Made by a program: the position numbers and the translations under genes. The notes beneath the pieces were generated by a model. It searched no databases, was not told where the DNA came from, and saw only the letters and a list, made by a program, of their open reading frames with translations. A DNA stretch of 64,000 nt from Pelomonas nitida (lineage in GTDB: Bacteria; Pseudomonadota; Gammaproteobacteria; Burkholderiales; Burkholderiaceae_C): assembly GCF_043555975.1 (NCBI RefSeq), contig NZ_JBIGIA010000021.1, positions 1 through 64,000 of the forward strand, in the 5' to 3' direction. Positions 1 to 12,244 of the stretch are shown here, piece by piece (position 1 is the first letter of the stretch; each line of letters starts with the position of its first letter).

Positions 1-716
1 CCGACTTCCGCTGGGGCCTGGTGGCCACCAACACGCAGTTCACGACGGCACGCTACAGCGCGATGCAAAAAGGCCTGGACGGCGAAGTGACGTTCAAGGT
101 CAACGCCGGCGAGCCGCTGTTCATGGTGGTGTCGGCCACGCCGACGGTGTTCAAGACCGTCACCTGGGACCAGGACTACGCCACCATCTGGCGCTACCCG
201 TACATGGTGGAGCTGGCCAACGCCTGGCCGCAGGGCTTCCAGAACGGCCAGCGTGACGCCTGCCCGAGCGGCACGGTTCGCCACAGCAACGGCGGCGGCT
301 GCGCGCCCAGCGGCACGGCCACGAGCGTGTATGTCGGCCCGTACGCGACGGTGATGCCGGGCTCCTCGGTGTCGGGCACGGCGCGCATCGAAGACCAGGC
401 CATCATCGCCAACGGCACAGTCAGTGGCGGCACGGTCGGCGGCCTGAGCGTGGTGGGCGTGACGGGCAGCCCGTGGGGCAACAACAACTTCGTCGTCGGC
501 GGCTCGGCCCAGGTGCGCACCACCTTCTACCCGCTGGGCTTCTTCGAATCGGGCCAGGCCGCCTCGGGCAGCCTGAACCTGTACGGTGACGTGGAGTACC
601 GCGGCGTGGGCTTGAACCTGAGCAGCGGCAACCGCTCCGGCTATGTGGACGCCACCTCCACGGTCGGCCGCGCCACGGACGTCAACAGCAAGACGCCGCT
701 GACCTGGCGCCCCTGA
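1..716 (+). CDS. C-terminal part of an Svx/AvrXca-like secreted protein (5' end outside window)
   Basis: The frame is open from the first bases (frame starting at base 3) to TGA at 714-716, so the start lies upstream of the window. The visible 238 or so residues contain a RYPYMVEL segment followed by a run of short glycine/valine-rich strands (ARIEDQAIIANG, GTVGGLSVVG) that read like a left-handed beta-helix. It ends in TFYPLGFFESGQ and a GDVEYRG stretch. From memory this order is that of Svx/AvrXca proteins (DUF6055), secreted virulence or avirulence proteins of plant-associated bacteria. Its position at the head of a plant cell-wall locus fits. The 5' half, which would show the signal peptide and any catalytic part, is missing, so the family call is moderate. 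Confidence 0.55.
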   Translation, partial: DFRWGLVATNTQFTTARYSAMQKGLDGEVTFKVNAGEPLFMVVSATPTVFKTVTWDQDYATIWRYPYMVELANAWPQGFQNGQRDACPSGTVRHSNGGGCAPSGTATSVYVGPYATVMPGSSVSGTARIEDQAIIANGTVSGGTVGGLSVVGVTGSPWGNNNFVVGGSAQVRTTFYPLGFFESGQAASGSLNLYGDVEYRGVGLNLSSGNRSGYVDATSTVGRATDVNSKTPLTWRP

Positions 717-764
717 GCTTGACGAGCGTCGTCAAGTCGTTGCCCCCCTCAGCACACGCCTGCC

Positions 765-2441
<1,677 letters not shown>

Positions 2442-2499
2442 GCCACTGCCCCACCGAACGAATCAACCCCTCTTTGACCCCTCCACCAGTAGCACGCCT

Positions 2500-3834
2500 G
2501 TGCACCCATTGATCAAACTGACCTGCTGCCTGTCCGTCGCGGGGCTGCTCGCCTTTCAAGCGCAGGCCGCCAGCCCGGTGACGCTGACCTATGTCGTCAA
2601 CAACCAGTGGAATAGCGGTTACTGCGCCACGGTGAAGGTCACCAACCCGAACAGCGAGGCCGTGGCCTGGAGCGGTGCGCTCACCGTTCGCGGCACGGTC
2701 AGCAACTTGTGGAATGCGCAGTGGACGCAGAGCGGCAGCACGCTCACGCTCAAGGGGCTGGACTGGAACAAGACAGTCGCCGGCAAGGGCAGTGTCGAAT
2801 CCGTCGGCTTCTGTGCATCGAGCAACGCTGCACCCGCGCCCAATCCCGCACCGACACCCGCACCGACGCCCGCGCCAACACCGGCGCCGGTGCCCAAGCC
2901 GCCGGCTCCCGCACCGGTACCCAAGCCGCCTGCGCCTGTGCCCACGCCCGCACCCAAGCCACCAGCTCCCGCGCCCGCGCCTACGCCCAAGCCGCCGGCC
3001 CCTGTGCCGGCGCCGGCTCCTGCGCCGACGCCTCTGCCGATTCCCGCCCCGGCGCCGAGCACCACGCCGCCCAACACGGCGGACGTCAAGCCCGAAACCA
3101 TTTCCTGGGTGTGGAACAACCGCATCGGCAACGAGGCGCTGAACTTCCGCAATCTCATCTTTGATCAGATCTACGCCACCAAGGGCAAGCTCAATTACTG
3201 CGTGCGTTGGGAGTCGAACGAGCGCGTCAGCCTGGCCCAGCGGAACCAGATCTCTCAACTCATCAACACCCAGATCAACAACTGGGTCAGCACCTGGCTG
3301 GCCAACTACGACGGCTGGGCCTATCCGCGCATCGACGTCAAGGTCGTCGGCTGGGCCGTCAAGGACCGCAGCGTGCTCGACTGGGCGGACGATGGCAGCA
3401 TGAAGGTCTACGTCGGCGACCTGGATGAAGGCGGCGCACCTCGTTGCCCCGACACCTGCTCGCGCATGAAGCACCGCGACGGCAACTACGGCGCCTGCCC
3501 GGGTGGCGAGCCCTCGCACTTCGACATGTCGCTGTGGGGCACGCAGGGTTTCGGCGGCGGCGCGGGCGGGGACTGGGGGCAGCGCGTGTCCAGTGCCTAC
3601 ATCCTGTCCGTGGCCAGCCGCCCGCAGGCCGAGGCGCACATCATCGAGCACGAGATCGGCCATGGTTTCAACCTGCCCGACTTCTATGAGCCGGAGCAGT
3701 TCCCGCCGACCGGCTTGCCCAAATCCATCATGCAAGCCGGTGCGTCGGATCGCATCACGCCGTGGGATGGATGGATGCTGCGCCGCGTCTGGACGGAGCT
3801 GAGTCGCCAGCAGCCCGGCCGCTTCCTGCCCTGA
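2500..3834 (+). CDS. CBM2-linked secreted putative zinc metallopeptidase
   Basis: The start is put at GTG 2500 because it gives a clean signal peptide (VHPLIKL, hydrophobic core, AQA|ASP) that lines up with the next gene; the frame is open back to 2401. Residues about 24-108 are a family 2 carbohydrate-binding module with conserved tryptophans and a Cys pair (GYCATV and GFCAS), almost the same as in the next two CBM genes. A Pro/Ala/Lys linker follows to about residue 185. The C-terminal 260 residues contain HEIGHGFNLPDFYE, an HExxH zinc site with a downstream acidic residue, and several Cys pairs. The fold resembles secreted metallopeptidases of cellulolytic fungi in my memory. A protease tied to a cellulose/xylan-binding module may act on wall proteins. 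The substrate is unknown. Confidence 0.7.
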   Translation: MHPLIKLTCCLSVAGLLAFQAQAASPVTLTYVVNNQWNSGYCATVKVTNPNSEAVAWSGALTVRGTVSNLWNAQWTQSGSTLTLKGLDWNKTVAGKGSVESVGFCASSNAAPAPNPAPTPAPTPAPTPAPVPKPPAPAPVPKPPAPVPTPAPKPPAPAPAPTPKPPAPVPAPAPAPTPLPIPAPAPSTTPPNTADVKPETISWVWNNRIGNEALNFRNLIFDQIYATKGKLNYCVRWESNERVSLAQRNQISQLINTQINNWVSTWLANYDGWAYPRIDVKVVGWAVKDRSVLDWADDGSMKVYVGDLDEGGAPRCPDTCSRMKHRDGNYGACPGGEPSHFDMSLWGTQGFGGGAGGDWGQRVSSAYILSVASRPQAEAHIIEHEIGHGFNLPDFYEPEQFPPTGLPKSIMQAGASDRITPWDGWMLRRVWTELSRQQPGRFLP

Positions 3835-3844
3835 CAGCCCCCTG

Positions 3845-3864
3845 CGCGCGGCGTGTGCCGCGCG
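3845..3864 (+). terminator. GC-rich hairpin after the metallopeptidase gene
   Basis: Perfect 8-bp stem CGCGCGGC/GCCGCGCG with a GTGT loop, 10 bases past the stop codon. No T-tract follows, so it may be only an attenuating or stabilising hairpin. Confidence 0.35.
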
Positions 3865-3953
3865 TGACGGTTTGCAAGCCGTTGGCGCCTGCCCACCGGG
3901 GCTGCTAAACGACTCGCCCCTGGATTGATCGTTCGCCCCCAATGGAGATCCCC

Positions 3954-5615
3954 GTGCACCCTGTGAAGAAACTGACCCACGGCCTGTTGCTGGCCGGCCT
4001 GCTGGCGGCTCAAGCCCAAGCAGCGAGCCCGGTGACGCTGACCTACGTCGTCAACAACCAATGGAGCGGTGGCTACTGCGCCACGGTGAAGGTCAGCAAC
4101 CCGAACAGCGAGGCCGTGACCTGGAACGGCGCGCTCACCGTTCGCGGCACGGTCAACAGCCTGTGGAATGCGCAGTGGACGCAGAGCGGCAGCACGCTCA
4201 CGCTCAAGGGGCTGGACTGGAACAAGACGATCGCCGGCAAGGCCAGCGTCGAGTCGGTCGGCTTCTGTGCGACGGGTTCCGCCGCGCCGTCACCGGCACC
4301 AACGCCGGCTCCATCGCCGGCACCCGCCCCCACGCCGGCCCCCACACCGGCCCCCGCGCCAACACCAGCGCCGAAGCCCGCCCCGACCCCTGCGCCCGTG
4401 CCTGCTCCGGCGCCCACCCCCGCACCCAAGCCTGCACCGACTCCCGCCCCGACCCCGGCACCTACGCCGGCTCCCACGCCCGCACCGACCCCGGCGCCCG
4501 CGCCGACGCCGGCACCCGCACCAACGCCTGGCGCGCCAGTGCTGCAGCAAGCCGGCAACCCTGTCTACTCCGAGCTGAACACCTACAAGAGCTGGTTGAG
4601 CAGCGCCTCGACCGATGCCGCCAAGCTCGCGGCCGACAAGCAGCTGGCCAACAACATGATCACCTGGCAGATGCCGCACGGTGGTTTCTGGAAGTGGAAG
4701 AACGCCACGACCGTCTACAAGGCCGCCTGGAACGGCAAGGCCGCCAGGGCCGAATGGAAGGGCGCCAACAGCGTGGAGCTGGGCACCATCGACAACGACG
4801 CCACGATCAGCGAGGTGATGTTCCTGGCTGATGTCTACAGCCGCACGGGTGAGGCCACCTACCGCGACGCCGCCCGCAAGGCCGTCGATTTCCTGCTGAA
4901 GATGCAGTACCCCAGTGGCGGCTGGCCGCAGGTTTACCCGGCGCGCACCGGCACGCTGTATTCGAACTACGTGACGTTCAACGACAACGCGATGGTGCGG
5001 GTCCTCATCGCGCTGGACCAGGCGGCCAAGCAGAAGGCGCCGTTCACGGGCGACCTGCTCACCGAGGCGCAGCGCAATGCGATCGCGCCTGCGCTGGAGA
5101 AGGCGGTGGACTACATCGTGCATGCGCAGATCGTGCAGCAGGGGCGCCGCACCGTCTGGTGCGCTCAGCACGACCCGGTCAGCTACGAGCCGCGCGGCGC
5201 GCGCTCGTTCGAGCTGCCGTCCAAGAGCGGGCTGGAGTCGGTCCAGGTGGTGGCCTTCCTGATGACCCGGCCGCAGACGGCGGCGGTCAAGTCGGCTGTG
5301 CAGGGGGCGCTCGCGTGGTACCGCAGCACCGCCGTCCAGGTCGCCAACACGGCTTACGTCAGCCGCCCGTCCGGCAACACCGATGACAAGTACAACCCCA
5401 TCGTGGCCAAGGCCGGCAGCACGATGTGGTACCGCTTCTACGACCTGGACGCGGACGTCGGTTTCTTCAGCGGCCGCTCCGCCACGGACAACCCGCCCGG
5501 CGCCGGCAAACGCTACAACATCATGGACATCGAAGCCGAGCGCCGCTACGGCTACCAGTGGGGCGGCAGCTACGGCACGGCCATCCTGAAGTACGCCGAC
5601 TCGGTCGGCTACTGA
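3954..5615 (+). CDS. CBM2-linked pectate lyase, polysaccharide lyase family 10
   Basis: The start is taken as GTG 3954 because GGAG at 3944-3947 sits 6 bases upstream; ATG 3942 would place that motif inside the gene. A signal peptide (ending AQA|ASP) is followed by a CBM2 module, a (PA)(PT) linker, and from about residue 200 a PL10 catalytic domain. Hallmarks are MPHGGFWKW, TIDNDAT, SGGWPQVYP, FNDNAMVRVL and RTVWCAQHD, which contain the acidic calcium-binding and arginine residues of the family. The 350-residue catalytic part is full length. The enzyme would cut polygalacturonate by beta-elimination outside the cell. It follows the metallopeptidase by about 120 bp and shares a nearly identical CBM, so the two genes look like products of module shuffling. 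Confidence 0.9.
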   Translation: MHPVKKLTHGLLLAGLLAAQAQAASPVTLTYVVNNQWSGGYCATVKVSNPNSEAVTWNGALTVRGTVNSLWNAQWTQSGSTLTLKGLDWNKTIAGKASVESVGFCATGSAAPSPAPTPAPSPAPAPTPAPTPAPAPTPAPKPAPTPAPVPAPAPTPAPKPAPTPAPTPAPTPAPTPAPTPAPAPTPAPAPTPGAPVLQQAGNPVYSELNTYKSWLSSASTDAAKLAADKQLANNMITWQMPHGGFWKWKNATTVYKAAWNGKAARAEWKGANSVELGTIDNDATISEVMFLADVYSRTGEATYRDAARKAVDFLLKMQYPSGGWPQVYPARTGTLYSNYVTFNDNAMVRVLIALDQAAKQKAPFTGDLLTEAQRNAIAPALEKAVDYIVHAQIVQQGRRTVWCAQHDPVSYEPRGARSFELPSKSGLESVQVVAFLMTRPQTAAVKSAVQGALAWYRSTAVQVANTAYVSRPSGNTDDKYNPIVAKAGSTMWYRFYDLDADVGFFSGRSATDNPPGAGKRYNIMDIEAERRYGYQWGGSYGTAILKYADSVGY

Positions 5616-6120
5616 CCGGGACGCCCGAAGCCGGTGGTTGGGCCGACCGGCTGCGCACGCGGGGCGATCTGCCGGACACCGTCATGGTTTAAGGCCCAGA
5701 TCTCCACGCAGGGCCACGTTCGCAGCGCCGGCATTTGGCGCCGTCCCGGATCGACTCTGAGGGTGCATGGCAGCCGCCGGGCGGCGCATCTTCGGGGTCA
5801 TCCCGCTACCACCGGAAGCGCGCCATGCGACCCGTTCTGCCGCGGCACTTCGCAAGATGCAATTGTTTGCAAATGGCTGCGAACCTCGCGTTGGCGGCTG
5901 GCTTTCGAAATGGCAGTGCCGGCCGCGTCGCAATAGCGAGCCAATGGGCTGCGCCGCCGACAGGCCTGGTCGTTGGAGCTTGCGCGCTACTTGCGTTTCT
6001 CGTGGTTAGGTTCCGCGGGGGTACGTTTTGACACCGAGTCTCAACGTTATGCCCTGAAGATGAGCTTCGATGCCTATCGATTGCCATCAGCTAACAAGAA
6101 ATAACCCGGAGCAAAACGCC
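5616..6120 (+). other. Non-coding stretch upstream of the GH30 gene
   Basis: About 500 bases with no supportable gene. GC drops toward 6020-6110. A consensus -35 hexamer TTGACA is at 6028-6033, but I see no good -10 at the right distance. It separates the pectinolytic genes from the xylanolytic set and probably holds the promoter of the xylan genes. Confidence 0.4.
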
Positions 6121-8307
6121 ATGTCACGCCTTCGTCCTTTGGTCCTCTGCGCTGCGCTGTCGGCCCTCTTTGCCCAGTCTGCGATGGCCGCGAGTCCGGT
6201 CACGCTGACCTATGTGGTCAACAACCAATGGGGCGGCGGCTACTGCGCCACCGTGAAGGTCAGCAACCCGAACAGCGAGGCGGTGGCCTGGGCGGGCACG
6301 CTCACCGTTCGCGGTGCGGTCAACAGCCTGTGGAATGCGCAGTGGTCGCAGTCGGGCAGCACGCTCACGCTGAAGGGGCTGGACTGGAACAAGACCGTTG
6401 CAGGAAAGTCCAGCATCGAGTCCGTCGGCTTCTGTGCGATGGGCACCGACGCGTCCACACCGGCACCTACGCCAGCCCCCACACCGGCACCGATACCGGC
6501 ACCTACACCAGCGCCTACGCCAGCCCCGACACCAGCTCCGACGCCAAGCCCGGCTGCGGCCATCACCTGGCCTGATCCGGCGGCCATCGAATGGGGCACG
6601 ACGCTGAGCACGGTGCAACTGAACGCCAGCTCCGATGTCGCCGGCACGTTCAGCTACTCGCCGGCCGCGGGGGCAAAGCTGGAAGTCGGTGTGCAGACGC
6701 TGTCGGTGACGTTCACGCCGCAGGACAAGACCCGTTACTCGGCCAGCACCATCACACGCAAGTTGACGGTGAACAAGGCCCATCCCGGTGTGCGCTGGGA
6801 TGTGCCGGCCGCAGTCCTGCAAGGCTCCGTGCTCACGGCGGCGCAGATCACGCCGGCCCCGACCGTGCTGTACGGCGTGCAGGGCTCGTTCGACGCGGCG
6901 TCCTACGTGACCGCAGACGGCAAGCCCCTGAGTGCGGCCACCACCGCCACGCCCGGCAGCGCCGTCGTCATGGCCACCTTCGTGCCCAAGGACACGGCGC
7001 ACTACACCACCTCGGTGGCGAGCACCACGCTGACCATCAAGCCGCTGTCCAGCGCGGCGGTCATCGACTTCGGCGACGCGAAGCAGACGATCAAGGGCTT
7101 CGGCGGCTCGGCGGCCTGGTACTACAACAAGCTCGCCGATGACCGGCTCAACGTGCTGTTCGGCACAGGCCTGCCCGACAGCCTCGGACTGAGCATCATG
7201 CGGCTGCGCATCGCGCCGGCCGAGTGGAACGCGGCCACCAAGACGGCCGACACCACGCAGTGGACCGCCGAGCTCGTCAACGGCGCCGGTGCCCAGGCGC
7301 GCGGCGCCCTGGTGTTCGCCTCGCCGTGGTCGCCCCCGGCCAGTATGAAGATCGTCAACAAGGAGCGGCCCAACCCGCTCTACAGCGGCCGGCTCAACCC
7401 GACGATGTACGCGGCGTATGCGCAGTACCTGAACGCCTACGTGCGCTATGCCGCCACGCGCAACGTCAACCTCTACGCCGTGTCGGTGCAGAACGAGCCC
7501 GACTGGGACCCGAAGGACTACGAGTCCTGCCTGTGGAACGCCGACGAACTGAAGACCTTCATCGGCGAGCAAGGCGCGACGGCGGTCGCCGGCACCACGG
7601 CCAAGCTCATGGCGCCGGAATCACTGGGCTATGTGCCCACCGCCACCGACGCGCTGATGGCCGACGCCAAGGCCGCCAACAACCTCGGCATCATCGGCGG
7701 GCACTTGTACGGCGCACAGCCGGACTACGCCAGCTCGGCGGCCAAGCTCGGCAAGGAGCTCTGGATGACCGAGCACTTCCTGGACTCCGTCAACAAGTCG
7801 TCCAGCAAGACCGCGTGGCAGACCAGCATCGACGACGCCATCGCGCTGGCCAAGGAGATCCACGACGGGATGACGGTGGCGCAATACAACGCCTACGTGC
7901 ACTGGTGGCTGGTCAACTCCAACGACTCGACGCCCACCGGGCTGATCACCAGCGCGGGCAAGCCGACGTACTTCGGCCTGGGCATGAAGCACTTCTCGTA
8001 CTTCATCCGCCCGGGCTATGTGCGCTACGACACGACCGCCTTGCCGCAAAAGGGCGTGCGCGTGTCGGCGTACGGCACACCGGCGGGTTCGGCGCCCGGC
8101 AAGGCGGTGGTGGTGCTCGTGAACGAGAACGCGACGGACGTCACGCTGACCACGTCGATCACGCCGGCAGGCCGCACGCTGACGAGCCTGACGCCGTACC
8201 GCACGACTGCGACGGCGACGTTCGAGAAGCAGGCGGCCATCGGCGTCAGCGGCAACATGTTCTCGATCTCCCTGCCGGCCAAGAGCATCACCACCCTCGT
8301 GAACTGA
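6121..8307 (+). CDS. Secreted GH30 glucuronoxylanase with CBM2 and Ig-like repeats (copy A)
   Basis: ATG 6121 is chosen over the upstream in-frame ATG 6070: GGAG lies at 6108-6111 and the signal peptide (MSRLRPLV to AMA|ASP) then begins correctly. The 728-aa protein has CBM2 (about 24-108), a Pro/Thr linker, two Ig-like strand repeats (about 145-320), and a GH30 domain with its side beta-sandwich (about 325-728). Glu459 in VQNEPDW is the expected acid/base and Glu551 in WMTEHF the nucleophile. The family of this type (GH30 subfamily 8) cuts glucuronoxylan near methylglucuronic acid branches. The bacterial subfamily is inferred. It starts a run of xylan genes: the GH10 gene follows after 18 bp with its own AAAGGAG ribosome site. 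Confidence 0.9.
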   Translation: MSRLRPLVLCAALSALFAQSAMAASPVTLTYVVNNQWGGGYCATVKVSNPNSEAVAWAGTLTVRGAVNSLWNAQWSQSGSTLTLKGLDWNKTVAGKSSIESVGFCAMGTDASTPAPTPAPTPAPIPAPTPAPTPAPTPAPTPSPAAAITWPDPAAIEWGTTLSTVQLNASSDVAGTFSYSPAAGAKLEVGVQTLSVTFTPQDKTRYSASTITRKLTVNKAHPGVRWDVPAAVLQGSVLTAAQITPAPTVLYGVQGSFDAASYVTADGKPLSAATTATPGSAVVMATFVPKDTAHYTTSVASTTLTIKPLSSAAVIDFGDAKQTIKGFGGSAAWYYNKLADDRLNVLFGTGLPDSLGLSIMRLRIAPAEWNAATKTADTTQWTAELVNGAGAQARGALVFASPWSPPASMKIVNKERPNPLYSGRLNPTMYAAYAQYLNAYVRYAATRNVNLYAVSVQNEPDWDPKDYESCLWNADELKTFIGEQGATAVAGTTAKLMAPESLGYVPTATDALMADAKAANNLGIIGGHLYGAQPDYASSAAKLGKELWMTEHFLDSVNKSSSKTAWQTSIDDAIALAKEIHDGMTVAQYNAYVHWWLVNSNDSTPTGLITSAGKPTYFGLGMKHFSYFIRPGYVRYDTTALPQKGVRVSAYGTPAGSAPGKAVVVLVNENATDVTLTTSITPAGRTLTSLTPYRTTATATFEKQAAIGVSGNMFSISLPAKSITTLVN
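6532..8307 (+). repeat. Copy A of a 1776-bp near-identical duplication (GH30 body)
   Basis: Aligns with 12641-14416 at a constant offset of 6109, without any gap. By eye I count 15 mismatches, most of them silent. The match begins in the Pro-Thr linker and decays just after the stop codon. Confidence 0.95.
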
Positions 8308-8325
8308 ACCACAAAGGAGACAACG

Positions 8326-9633
8326 ATGGACAACACACAACGCTTCAAGACCCTGGGTCGCCTTCTCGTCAGCACCGGCGCAGCGGCCGTGCTGCTGGGG
8401 ACGGCACAGCTCGCGCAGGCGCAGATCGCCAACGGCAAGACCAAGTTCCTCGGCAACATCATTGCGGGCAACCCGCCGGCCAACTTCAACACCTACTGGA
8501 ACCAGGTTTCGCCGGAGAACGCCGGCAAGTGGGGCTCGGTGGAACCGGTGCGCGGCCAAATGAACTGGGGGGCGCTGGACACGGCCTACAACTACGCGCG
8601 CGCCAACGGGATGCCGTTCAAGCAGCACACCTTCGTGTGGGGTTCGCAAGAGCCCAACTGGATCGGCGGGCTGAGCGCGCCGCAGCAGGCGGCCGAGGTC
8701 GAGGACTTCATGCGCCAGTACTGCCAGCGTTACCCGCAGACGCAGTACATCGACGTTGTCAACGAGCCCCTGCACCAGCCGGCCAGCTATCGCGCGGCGC
8801 TTGGCGGTGCCGGCGCCACCGGCTGGGACTGGATCGTCTGGTCGTTCGAGAAGGCGCGCCAGCACTGCCCCAACGCCAAGCTGCTCATCAACGAGTACGG
8901 CATCATCAACGACGCCAATGCGGTGACCCGCTACAAGGGCATCGTCAGCATCCTGAAGTCGCGCGGCCTGATCGACGGCGTGGGCATCCAGTCGCACCAC
9001 TTCAGCATGGACACCGTGGCGCCGGCCACGATCACGCAGAACCTGAACTCGCTGGCCCAGGCCGGTGTGCCGATCTACGTGTCCGAGCTGGACATGACCG
9101 GTGACGATGCCACCCAGTTGTCGCGCTACCAGCAGAAGTTCCCGCTGCTGTGGACCCACCCGGCCGTTGCCGGCGTCACGCTGTGGGGCTACATCGAAGG
9201 CCAGACCTGGGTGGCCAATTCGCATCTCGTGCGCCGTGACGGCAGCGAGCGGCCCGCGCTGACCTGGCTCGCCAACTACGTGCGCAACACCTCGAGCAGC
9301 AAGTCCATCGTCGTGCGGGCCCGCGGCACCTCGGGCCAGGAGCGCGTCACGCTGCGCATTGGCGGCACCGCCGTGCAGTCGTGGACGCTCAGCAAGACCA
9401 TGACGAACTACACCTTCACGACCAGCCTGTCCGGCGGCAGCACGGTGGAGTTCACGAACGACGCCACCGGGCGTGATGTGCAGATCGACTACCTGAGCGT
9501 GAATGGCAACGCGCGCCAGGCCGAGACCCAGACCTACAACACCGGCGTCTACCAGAGCGGCCGGTGTGGCGGCGGCAGTGGGCGCAGCGAATGGCTGCAT
9601 TGCAACGGCGCCATCGGCTTCGGCGATCTCTGA
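8326..9633 (+). CDS. GH10 endo-1,4-beta-xylanase with C-terminal CBM60-like module
   Basis: 435 aa from ATG 8326, preceded by AAAGGAG. A signal peptide ends near AQAQ. The GH10 barrel (about 28-320) has Glu147 in VVNEPL as acid/base and Glu254 in YVSELDM as nucleophile; QSHHF and LWGYIEG are also family landmarks. The C-terminal 110 residues start with SIVVRARG and end with CGGG...SEWLHCNG. This is the pattern of the small calcium-dependent CBM60/CBM36 xylan-binding modules, with a Cys pair. The enzyme would cut unsubstituted xylan main chains outside the cell, working with the GH30 upstream and GH62 downstream. The next gene starts 29 bp later, so co-transcription is likely. Confidence 0.93.
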   Translation: MDNTQRFKTLGRLLVSTGAAAVLLGTAQLAQAQIANGKTKFLGNIIAGNPPANFNTYWNQVSPENAGKWGSVEPVRGQMNWGALDTAYNYARANGMPFKQHTFVWGSQEPNWIGGLSAPQQAAEVEDFMRQYCQRYPQTQYIDVVNEPLHQPASYRAALGGAGATGWDWIVWSFEKARQHCPNAKLLINEYGIINDANAVTRYKGIVSILKSRGLIDGVGIQSHHFSMDTVAPATITQNLNSLAQAGVPIYVSELDMTGDDATQLSRYQQKFPLLWTHPAVAGVTLWGYIEGQTWVANSHLVRRDGSERPALTWLANYVRNTSSSKSIVVRARGTSGQERVTLRIGGTAVQSWTLSKTMTNYTFTTSLSGGSTVEFTNDATGRDVQIDYLSVNGNARQAETQTYNTGVYQSGRCGGGSGRSEWLHCNGAIGFGDL

Positions 9634-9662
9634 GCCGCAAGGTCGATTCGAAAGGAGACCCC

Positions 9663-11182
9663 ATGACTCACATCATGAAGCGGCGCTTCGCGCCCACGGC
9701 GCTGGCGGCAGGTGTGCTCTGCGCTGCTGCGCTGGCCACGGCAACCCCGGCACAGGCCGCCATCACGGTGGACGGCAACACGTGGTATGCCGTTGTCAAT
9801 GTCAACAGCGGCAAGGCGCTGGATCTCTACAACTGGGTGACCAATGACGGCGGCGAGTTCCGCCAGTGGGCCCGGCATGACGGCGCCAACCAGCAGTTCC
9901 AGCTGATCAGTTCCGGCAACGGCTACTACCGGCTCAAGAACCGGCACTCGGGCAAGGTTGTCGATGTCTGGAACTTCTCGAAGGCCGACGGAGCCGCCGT
10001 GAACCAGTTCAGCGACGGCAACGGGGCCAACCAGCAGTGGCAACTCGTTGGCGCGGACAACGGCGCCGTGCGCTTCATCAACCGCAATTCGGGCAAGGCG
10101 CTGGAAGTCGCCAACGCGTCGACTGCGGATGGTGGCGACATCACCCAGTACACCGACTACGCTGGTCGCAACCAGACCTGGGCGCTCGTGCCCGTGGGCA
10201 GCGCCTCGGGCGGGCAGGTGCAAATGCCGTCGAGCTTCAAGTGGACCTCAAGCGCGCCGCTGATGGTTGCCAAGCCGGCCGCACGTTTCCCGGAAGTGGC
10301 GATCAAGGACCCGTCGGTCGTGTTCCACAACGGCCTCTGGCACGTGTTTTCCACGCAGGCCAAGGGCGACGGCTGGGGGCTGGAATACCGCTCGTTCTCG
10401 GACTGGTCCAATGCCGGCTCCGCGACGCCGTATTTCCTGGACAGCACCGCCATCGGCGCGGGCTACCGCGCCGCGCCGTTCGTCTTCTTCCATACGCCGT
10501 CGAAGCTTTGGTACTTGGTGTTCCAGAACGGCAACGCCGCCTATTCGACCAACGCGGACATCAGCAACCCGGCCGGGTGGAGTGCGCCGCGCAATTTCTA
10601 CAAGAGCGTGCCGGCGATCGTGCAGCAGAACACCGCGAACGGGCGTGGCAGCTGGCTGGATTTCGCCGTGGCTTGCGATGCGGCGAACTGCCATTTGTTC
10701 TCTGCTGGTGACAACGGGGAGATCTACCGCTCGCAGACCACGTTGGCGAACTTCCCGAATGGGTTTGGCGACACCGTGATTGCCCTGCGGGACGCCAATA
10801 GCAACAACCTCTTCGAGGCGCCGCAGATCTACAAGGTGCGCGAGACGGGGCAGTACTTGATGATCGTCGAGGCGATTGGCGGCAGTGGCCGGTACTTCCG
10901 CTCCTGGACGGCGAGCAGCCTGTCGGGGACCTGGACGCCGCTGGCCGCGACTGAGTCCAACCCCTTCGCGGGCAATGCCAATGTCAGCTTCCCCACGGGC
11001 AAATGGAGCCAGGGCATCAGCCACGGGGAAATTCTGCGCACAGGCTACGACGAGAACGTCGAAATCAGCGTCTGCGACATGCGCTTCCTCTACCAGGGGC
11101 TCACGCCTGGTGCCAGCGGGGACTACGGCCGGCTGCCCTACCGCCTCGGCCTGCTCACGCTGACCACCTCGCCCTGCCAGAA

Positions 11183-11186
<4 letters not shown>
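9663..11186 (+). CDS. GH62 alpha-L-arabinofuranosidase with N-terminal ricin-type lectin domain
   Basis: ATG 9663 is preceded by AAAGGAGAC; the frame extends upstream but only overlaps the GH10 gene. 507 aa: signal peptide to AQA|AITV, then a ricin-B/CBM13-like domain with three repeats of the NSGKALD / HSGKVVD / NSGKALEV type ending in Q-x-W (about 35-185). A GH62 five-bladed propeller follows (about 205-505). Asp216 in IKDPSV is the expected base, Glu385 in LFEAPQ the acid, and WSQGISHGEIL is a family signature. It would remove arabinose side groups from arabinoxylan. The stop codon overlaps the start of the next gene by three bases. Confidence 0.9.
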
Positions 11187-12190
<1,004 letters not shown>

Positions 12191-12244
12191 ATCCCTCATC
12201 TCGCATGGGAGAGGGCGCACTTTGACCATACGCCAGGACACAGC

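Noticed and set aside
7621..9600. Minus-strand 659-codon frame over GH30 and GH10
   Set aside because: Opposite two genes with intact catalytic motifs; no recognisable protein features.
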